A stretch of DNA of 64,000 bases, taken from NCBI GenBank assembly GCA_014654775.1, contig JACVZW010000059.1, forward strand, positions 50,341 through 114,340, in the 5' to 3' direction. The position numbers were made by a program, and so were the translations under genes. The notes below the pieces were generated by a model. It searched no databases and was not told the origin of the DNA. It worked only from the letters and a program-made list of their open reading frames with translations. Shown in pieces: positions 58,368 to 64,000 of the stretch (positions are counted from its first letter, which is position 1; each line of letters starts with the position of its first letter). The stretch comes from Paracoccaceae bacterium. Its GTDB lineage: Bacteria > Pseudomonadota > Alphaproteobacteria > Rhodobacterales > Rhodobacteraceae.

Positions 58368-59498
58368 ATGGCACGCAAACTTGGCAGGCGCAGTTGGGCC
58401 CTTCTGGCCTTCGGGGTGATGACGCTGGGCGGTCTGGCTGCGGCCGGGGCCGTCATGGCCCCAAATGCGGCGCCCTCCGCAACGGCTGAACGCCCGGCCC
58501 AACCGGTGCGCGTCACGCCCGTCGCCTTTGACGCATCCGCCCGCATCGCGCGCCACACCGGCACCATCCGCCCCCGGCAGGAGGTGGCGCTGTCCTTCCG
58601 GCTTCCCGGCAAAATCACCGCCCGCGACGTAGAGGTGGGCGACCGCGTCACCGCCGGGCAGGTCATCGCCCGCCTTGATGACGCCGATACTCTGCTGGAA
58701 CTGGAACTGGCGCAGGCCGAGGCCACCGCCTCTGCCATCGACCTGAACCGTGCCCGGGCCGATGCCGCGCGCGCCGCCACCCTTTTCGCCGACGGCCACA
58801 TCCCCAAGGCCACGCTCGACCGCGCCACAAGTGGCGAGGCCGAGGCGGCAGCCCGTGCCGACCGTGCCGCCCGCGCCCTCGCGCTGGCGCAGAACCGGCT
58901 GGATTACACCCAACTCCGGGCCGAGGTGGACGGGATCGTCATCGCCACCCCGGGCGAGGCAGGGCAGGTGGTCGCGGCAGGTCAGCCCATCGTCGCCGTC
59001 GCGCTGGATGGCGCGGCGGATGTGGTCTTCCAGCTTCCTGAACAGGACCGCGCTCTGATCGGGCAGGCCACGGCGCGGGCCGAACTCTGGGGCGATGCGG
59101 TGGGCAGCTATGCGCTGACGCTGCGCGACATCTCGCCCGATGTCGACCCGGCAGGGCGCACCTACCGGGTGCGCATGGCCATCACCGCGCCCGATGACCG
59201 CGCAGCCTTCGGGCGGACGGTGACGGTCGACCTGCTCCTGCCCGCCGAAGCCCCCACCGCCACCCTGCCGCTCGCGGCGGTGCTGAACGATGGCAGCGGC
59301 GCGGCGGTCTGGCGGGTCGATCCCACGGGCGCGCGGGTGGACCGCATCCCGGTCGAGATCGTCTCCCTCACCGACAGGACCGCGCGCCTCCGCGGCGCGC
59401 TGGCCGAAGGCGACCGTGTGGTCAGCCTTGGCGCGTACAAGATCGATCCCGCCCGCCCGGTGCGGGTGGTCGAAACCGCCCCCACGCCGGAAGGCTGA
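58368..59498 (+). CDS. RND efflux periplasmic adaptor (MFP)
   Basis: RHTGTIRPRQEVALSFRLPGKITARDVEVGDRVTAGQVIARLDDADT. Confidence 0.94.
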   Translation: MARKLGRRSWALLAFGVMTLGGLAAAGAVMAPNAAPSATAERPAQPVRVTPVAFDASARIARHTGTIRPRQEVALSFRLPGKITARDVEVGDRVTAGQVIARLDDADTLLELELAQAEATASAIDLNRARADAARAATLFADGHIPKATLDRATSGEAEAAARADRAARALALAQNRLDYTQLRAEVDGIVIATPGEAGQVVAAGQPIVAVALDGAADVVFQLPEQDRALIGQATARAELWGDAVGSYALTLRDISPDVDPAGRTYRVRMAITAPDDRAAFGRTVTVDLLLPAEAPTATLPLAAVLNDGSGAAVWRVDPTGARVDRIPVEIVSLTDRTARLRGALAEGDRVVSLGAYKIDPARPVRVVETAPTPEG

Positions 59499-59502
59499 TC
59501 CC

Positions 59503-62500
59503 ATGCGCAGCCTCAACCTCTCGCTCCTCTCCGTCCGCAATCCTGCTGTCACGCTCTTTGCCATCCTTGTCGCGCTTGCCGCCGGGGCGCTGGCCTATGT
59601 CAATCTGGGCCGCGCCGAAGACCCGACCTTCACCATCAAGACCATGGTCGTCACTGCCGTCTGGCCCGGCGCAACGGCAGACCAGATGCAGAACCTCGTC
59701 GCCGAACCCATCGAAAAGCGCATTCAGGAACTGCCGCAGCTTGACCATATCCGCACCTTCTCGCGCGCAGGGGCGACGGTGCTGCAAGTCCAGTTGCAGG
59801 ACACTGTCCGCGATGAGGTGCCCGAGGTCTGGTACCAGATCCGCAAAAAGGTCGGCGATTTGCGCCCCAGCCTGCCGCAGGGCGTGATCGGCCCCTTCTT
59901 CAACGATGAATACGGCGATGTCTTTTCCGCCGTCTACATGCTCACCGGCGAAGGTCTGGGCCGGGCAGAGCTGAAGACCTATGCCGAACGCCTGCGCACG
60001 CGCCTTCTCGCGGTCGAAGATGCCGCCAAGGTCGCCCTGATCGGTGAGATGGAAGAGCGCATCTTCGTCGAAATCAGCCACAGCCGCCTCGCCACCCTTG
60101 GCATCCCGCCGCAGGCGATCTTCGACGCCATCGCGCGGCAGAACGCCATGGCCGCCTCGGGCAGCATCCAGACGGCGGCGGATGAGGTGCAGGTCCGCAT
60201 CACCGGCGATCTGGGCAGCCTCGCCGCCCTGCGCGACCTACCCATCCCCGCCGGGTCCGCGATCCTGCGCCTTGGCGACATCGCGGACATTCGGCGCGGC
60301 TACGAAGACCCGGCCGCCTACCTCGCCTTCTTCAACGGGCAGCCCGCCGTGGGCATCGGTGTCGCCATGGCCGACGGGGCGAATGTGGTGCAACTCGGCA
60401 AGCGGTTGGAGGCGGAAGTGGACGCCTTCCGTGCCGACCTGCCCCTTGGGGTGGAGGTGACGCAATCCTCCGATCAGGCCGCCATCGTGGAAGACGCCTT
60501 CGGCGAATTCATCACCGCCTTCGTCGAGGCGCTGGTGATCGTGCTGATCGTCTCTTTCGTCACGCTGGGCTGGCGGACGGGGATTGTCGTGGCGCTGTCG
60601 GTGCCCGTCGTGCTGGCCGTGGTCTTCGTCGTCATGCAGGCTTGGGGAATGAACTTCGACCGCATCACGCTGGGTGCCCTCATCATTGCGCTGGGCCTTC
60701 TGGTCGATGACGCCATCATCGCGGTCGAAATGATGGTCGTGAAGATCGAACAGGGCTACGACCGCATCGCCGCCGCCTCTGCCGCATGGTCCTCCACCGC
60801 CTTTCCGATGCTGACCGGCACGCTGGTCACCGCGGCGGGCTTCCTGCCCGTGGGCCTCGCGCAATCCACCAGCGGGGAATATGCGGGCAACATCTTCTGG
60901 GTCGTCGGCATCGCGCTGATCGTGTCGTGGTTTGTCGCGGTGATTGTCACGCCCTATCTGGGGCTCAAGCTCTTGCCGCCACCCAAACCCGGCGCGCATC
61001 ACGCCGCTTATGACAGCCGCCTCTACCGCTGGCTGCGGGCAGGCGTGACCGCGTCCCTGCGCGCGCGCTGGTGGGTGATCGGCGCGACCATGGCCGCGCT
61101 GGTGGCGACGGGCGTCGGCATGGGCTTCGTGCAGCAGCAGTTCTTCCCCACCTCCGCCCGGGCCGAGCTTTTCATCGAAACACGCATGCCCGAAGGCACG
61201 GCGATCGAGGCCACGGCCCGCGCCGCGCTGGCCGCCGAGGCGCTGGTGAAGGATGATCCCGATGTCCGCTTCGTCTCCACCTATGTCGGGGCGGGCGCGC
61301 CGCGCTTCTTCTTCGCGCTCAATCCCGCGCTGCCGAACCCCTCTTTCGCCATGACCGTGATCATGGCCAAGGACAGCGCCGCCCGCGACCGTTTGCGCAC
61401 CAAGATCGAGGCGGCGGTGGCCGCTGGCGCAGTGCCCGAGGCGCGCATCCGTGTTGACCAGATCGTCTTCGGCCCGCCCGTGGGTTTTCCCGTTCAGTTC
61501 CGAGTCATCGGCCCCGATCCCGCCGAGGTGCGCCGTATCGCGTCCGACGTCCGCGCGGTGATGGTCGCCAATCCCGATGCGATCGAACCGCAATTCGACT
61601 GGAACGAACAGTCCAAGACCCTGCATCTGACGCTGGATCAGGACCGCATCCGCGCCCTCGGCCTGAACACGCAGGACGTGTCGAACACGCTGCAGACCCT
61701 GCTGTCGGGCGTGAAGGTCACCGAATACCGCGATGGGACCGACCTGATCGACGTCATCGTTCGCGCCCCGCTTGCCGAACGCAGCGATCCCTCGCGTCTT
61801 GCAGACCTGACGATCCTGCTGCCCTCAGGGGCCGCCGTGCCGCTGTCGCAGGTGGCCGAAATCTCCTACGGCTTTGAAGAGCCGATCCTGTGGCGCCGCA
61901 ACCGCGACATGGTCCTGACCGTGCGCGCCGACGTTCCGCCATCCGTGCAGGCCCCCACGGTGACGGCGGCGCTGCTGCCCGCCCTGCAGCCGGTGATCGA
62001 TGCGCTGCCCCCGGGCTATCGCATCGAAACCGGCGGCGCGGTGGAGGAAAGCGCCAAGGCCAATGCCGCGCTGTTTCAGATCTTCCCGCTGATGTTCCTC
62101 GTGATGCTGTCGCTTTTGATGCTGCAATTGCGCAGCTTCTCAAAGCTCTTCCTCGTCTTCCTGACGGCGCCCTTGGGGGCCATCGGGGCGGTGGCGGCGC
62201 TGCTGTTGTTCAACGCGCCCTTTGGCTTCGTCGCGCTGCTGGGGGTGATCGCACTGGCGGGGATGATCATGCGCAACACGGTGATCCTCGTGGATCAGAT
62301 CGATCAGGATCTTGCCGCCGGGGCCGCGCCTTGGGATGCCATCGTCGAAAGCACCGTCCGCCGCGCCCGGCCCGTGGTGTTGACGGCGCTGGCTTCGATC
62401 CTGGCGATGATCCCGCTCGCCCGGTCGATCTTCTGGGGGCCGATGGCCATGTCGATCATGGGCGGGCTGATCGTCGCGACGCTGCTCACACTCTTCTTCC

Positions 62501-62613
62501 TGCCCGCGCTCTATGCCGCATGGTTCCGCGTGCGTCCTGTTCAGCCCGCCGAACCCAAGGTGGCGGAACCCATCGGTCCCCCCCTCCTTGCCCTCCGGCT
62601 GGCGGGGGAGTGA
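59503..62613 (+). CDS. RND efflux transporter permease
   Basis: MRSLNLSLLSVRNPAVTLFAILVALAAGALAYVNLGRAEDPTFTIKTMVVTAVWPGATADQMQNLVAEPIEK; about 1036 aa with two TM bundles. Confidence 0.96.
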   Translation: MRSLNLSLLSVRNPAVTLFAILVALAAGALAYVNLGRAEDPTFTIKTMVVTAVWPGATADQMQNLVAEPIEKRIQELPQLDHIRTFSRAGATVLQVQLQDTVRDEVPEVWYQIRKKVGDLRPSLPQGVIGPFFNDEYGDVFSAVYMLTGEGLGRAELKTYAERLRTRLLAVEDAAKVALIGEMEERIFVEISHSRLATLGIPPQAIFDAIARQNAMAASGSIQTAADEVQVRITGDLGSLAALRDLPIPAGSAILRLGDIADIRRGYEDPAAYLAFFNGQPAVGIGVAMADGANVVQLGKRLEAEVDAFRADLPLGVEVTQSSDQAAIVEDAFGEFITAFVEALVIVLIVSFVTLGWRTGIVVALSVPVVLAVVFVVMQAWGMNFDRITLGALIIALGLLVDDAIIAVEMMVVKIEQGYDRIAAASAAWSSTAFPMLTGTLVTAAGFLPVGLAQSTSGEYAGNIFWVVGIALIVSWFVAVIVTPYLGLKLLPPPKPGAHHAAYDSRLYRWLRAGVTASLRARWWVIGATMAALVATGVGMGFVQQQFFPTSARAELFIETRMPEGTAIEATARAALAAEALVKDDPDVRFVSTYVGAGAPRFFFALNPALPNPSFAMTVIMAKDSAARDRLRTKIEAAVAAGAVPEARIRVDQIVFGPPVGFPVQFRVIGPDPAEVRRIASDVRAVMVANPDAIEPQFDWNEQSKTLHLTLDQDRIRALGLNTQDVSNTLQTLLSGVKVTEYRDGTDLIDVIVRAPLAERSDPSRLADLTILLPSGAAVPLSQVAEISYGFEEPILWRRNRDMVLTVRADVPPSVQAPTVTAALLPALQPVIDALPPGYRIETGGAVEESAKANAALFQIFPLMFLVMLSLLMLQLRSFSKLFLVFLTAPLGAIGAVAALLLFNAPFGFVALLGVIALAGMIMRNTVILVDQIDQDLAAGAAPWDAIVESTVRRARPVVLTALASILAMIPLARSIFWGPMAMSIMGGLIVATLLTLFFLPALYAAWFRVRPVQPAEPKVAEPIGPPLLALRLAGE

Positions 62614-62634
62614 CCTGTCCGGCAAGCGTGCGCG

Positions 62635-62949
62635 TCACGGCACTTCGATAAAGACGTCAGAGCCATCCACCTTAACCGGATAGGTCCGCAGATCGACGCA
62701 GACGGGCGCACGCTTCGCCGCGCCGGTACGATAGTCGAACTGGCCGTTATGCTTGGGGCATTCGATCAGATGACCCATCACCAGCCCATCGCAAAGATGC
62801 ACGTTCTCATGCGTGCACAGCCCCGCCGTGGCATAGAACCGCCCCTCGGGCGAATGATAGATCGCATAGGTTGCCCCGCCATGGTCAAAGCGGATCAGAT
62901 CCTCCTCCTCGACATCCCCGGTGGCGCAGGCGCGAATCCATTGGGGCAT
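62635..62949 (-). CDS. Rieske [2Fe-2S] ferredoxin (MocE-like)
   Basis: MPQWIRACATGDVEEEDLIRFDHGGATYAIYHSPEGRFYATAGLCTHENVHLCDGLVMGHLIECPKHNGQFDYRTG; CxH...CxxH. Confidence 0.92.
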   Translation of the reverse strand: MPQWIRACATGDVEEEDLIRFDHGGATYAIYHSPEGRFYATAGLCTHENVHLCDGLVMGHLIECPKHNGQFDYRTGAAKRAPVCVDLRTYPVKVDGSDVFIEVP

Positions 62950-62959
62950 CGGTGTGTCC

Positions 62960-64000
62960 TTACTCAGCAGGCAGGGCGTCAGGCATATCGCCCAGCGCCG
63001 CACGGTGGAAATCCTCGCGATAGGGTTTCGCGCCGGCGGGCAGGTCGCGCCGCAGGAAGTAGTCCTCATAGGCGAGTTGCCGCCGCAGCGCGGGCCACAT
63101 TTCGGCAAAGGCCTCCACGATAGAGCGGTTGGGGGCGGGCAGGTCGTGCTTGATCGCCTCATGCAGCCGCGGCAGGGCGTGATAGGGCACCATCGGGAAC
63201 ATGTGATGCTCCACATGGTAATTCATGTTCCAATAAACAAAGCGGCTGACCGGGTTCATATAAACGGTGCGCGAGTTCAGCCGATGGTCGATCACATTGT
63301 CGGCCAGCCCGCCATGCTGCAAAACGCCTGTCATCACATGGTGCCATGCGCCATAGATGCGGGGCAGACCCACCACCATCAGCGGCAGGATCGACTGCAT
63401 CCCGATCGCGGCGGCCAGCGTTGCGGCATAGATCGCTGTGTAGATCAGCGCCACGCGCTGCACCTTGCCCCATTCGGATTGCGGCACGAAGGTCCGCTCT
63501 TCCGCCGTCGGTCCCGACAGGGAGTTGCGGATCATCCGGGGGAAGAAATCGATCACCTCGGGGATGCCGAAGAAACTGCCGATCAGCTTGACGAAGGCAG
63601 GCGGGCGCATGATCGCGATCTCGGGGTCCCGTCCGACGATGTAGGTGTCCGTGTGGTGGCGGGCATGGCTCCACCGCCACGTGGCCGAGTTGCGCATGAT
63701 CATGAAGGAGGCGATCTCGTAGACCGCGTTGTTCATCCACGCCGTCTTGAAAGCCGTCCCATGCCCGCATTCATGCCAGCGCGAATCCGACGCCGATCCG
63801 TAAAGCACGCCATAGGCCAACCAGAACGGCACGCACCACCACGTCCCCCAAAGCGCGATGCCCCCTGCGGCAAAGCCGACCATGCAGCCATAAAGGAGGA
63901 TCGTGTCGCGGATTGCGGGCTGGTCCGACCGTTGCATCAATTCCTTCATCACCTTGCGCGGCACGTCGGTGTGATACCATTCGGCGGCGGCAAGCCCCGT
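62960..64000 (-). CDS. Membrane fatty-acid desaturase/hydroxylase family (MocD-like), 5' end outside window
   Basis: RWHECGHGTAF...RWSHARHHTDTYIVGRDPEI...NYHVEHHMFPMVPYHALPRLHE histidine boxes; frame stays open to window edge (AAEWYHTDVPRKVMKELMQRSDQ). Confidence 0.92.
   Translation of the reverse strand, partial: TGLAAAEWYHTDVPRKVMKELMQRSDQPAIRDTILLYGCMVGFAAGGIALWGTWWCVPFWLAYGVLYGSASDSRWHECGHGTAFKTAWMNNAVYEIASFMIMRNSATWRWSHARHHTDTYIVGRDPEIAIMRPPAFVKLIGSFFGIPEVIDFFPRMIRNSLSGPTAEERTFVPQSEWGKVQRVALIYTAIYAATLAAAIGMQSILPLMVVGLPRIYGAWHHVMTGVLQHGGLADNVIDHRLNSRTVYMNPVSRFVYWNMNYHVEHHMFPMVPYHALPRLHEAIKHDLPAPNRSIVEAFAEMWPALRRQLAYEDYFLRRDLPAGAKPYREDFHRAALGDMPDALPAE

Noticed and set aside
1-64000. CRISPR array, tRNA/rRNA genes, transposons, prophage or toxin-antitoxin pairs
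   Set aside because: No regularly spaced direct repeats, no tRNA TPsiC-like GGTTCRAATCC blocks noticed, and no transposase, integrase or phage protein motifs in the translated ORFs; a tRNAscan or ISfinder run would be decisive

Overview
A 64 kb stretch of a GC-rich alphaproteobacterial chromosome. Protein-level resemblance of Mcl1, TrcR, the DUF4175/TIGR02302 protein and aa3-COX subunit IV points to Rhodobacteraceae. It is almost entirely coding. I recognised no rRNA, tRNA, CRISPR, transposase or prophage genes. Main content: (i) a glyoxylate/malyl-CoA (partial serine cycle and ethylmalonyl-CoA pathway) region: mcl1, accA, and an sgaA-mcl-mtkA-mtkB operon divergent from an ScfR/RamB-type regulator with a repeat-rich intergenic region; (ii) ftsEX/plsC, lysA, argH and a nest of tiny lipoproteins; (iii) PHB genes phaA-phaB and a degenerate EAL protein; (iv) ispE, TPR protein, ETF-QO, greA; (v) acyl-CoA dehydrogenase, tsaC, azlCD, mobA and an unusual MobB fusion; (vi) mscL, ald/lrp, rpsU, coq9; (vii) trcR, recR-ybaB-dnaX; (viii) a TetR/RND efflux locus with two abutting perfect palindromes; (ix) a Rieske/desaturase (MocE/MocD-like) pair at the right edge. 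The most unexplained signals are non-coding: two clusters of AT-rich perfect palindromes (17953-18031 and 24784-24827), a switchable triple hairpin inside the serine-cycle operon (6715-6768), and the sgaA/scfR operator candidate. No clearly new multi-gene system was evident. All calls come from reading translations and sequence; no database search was run.
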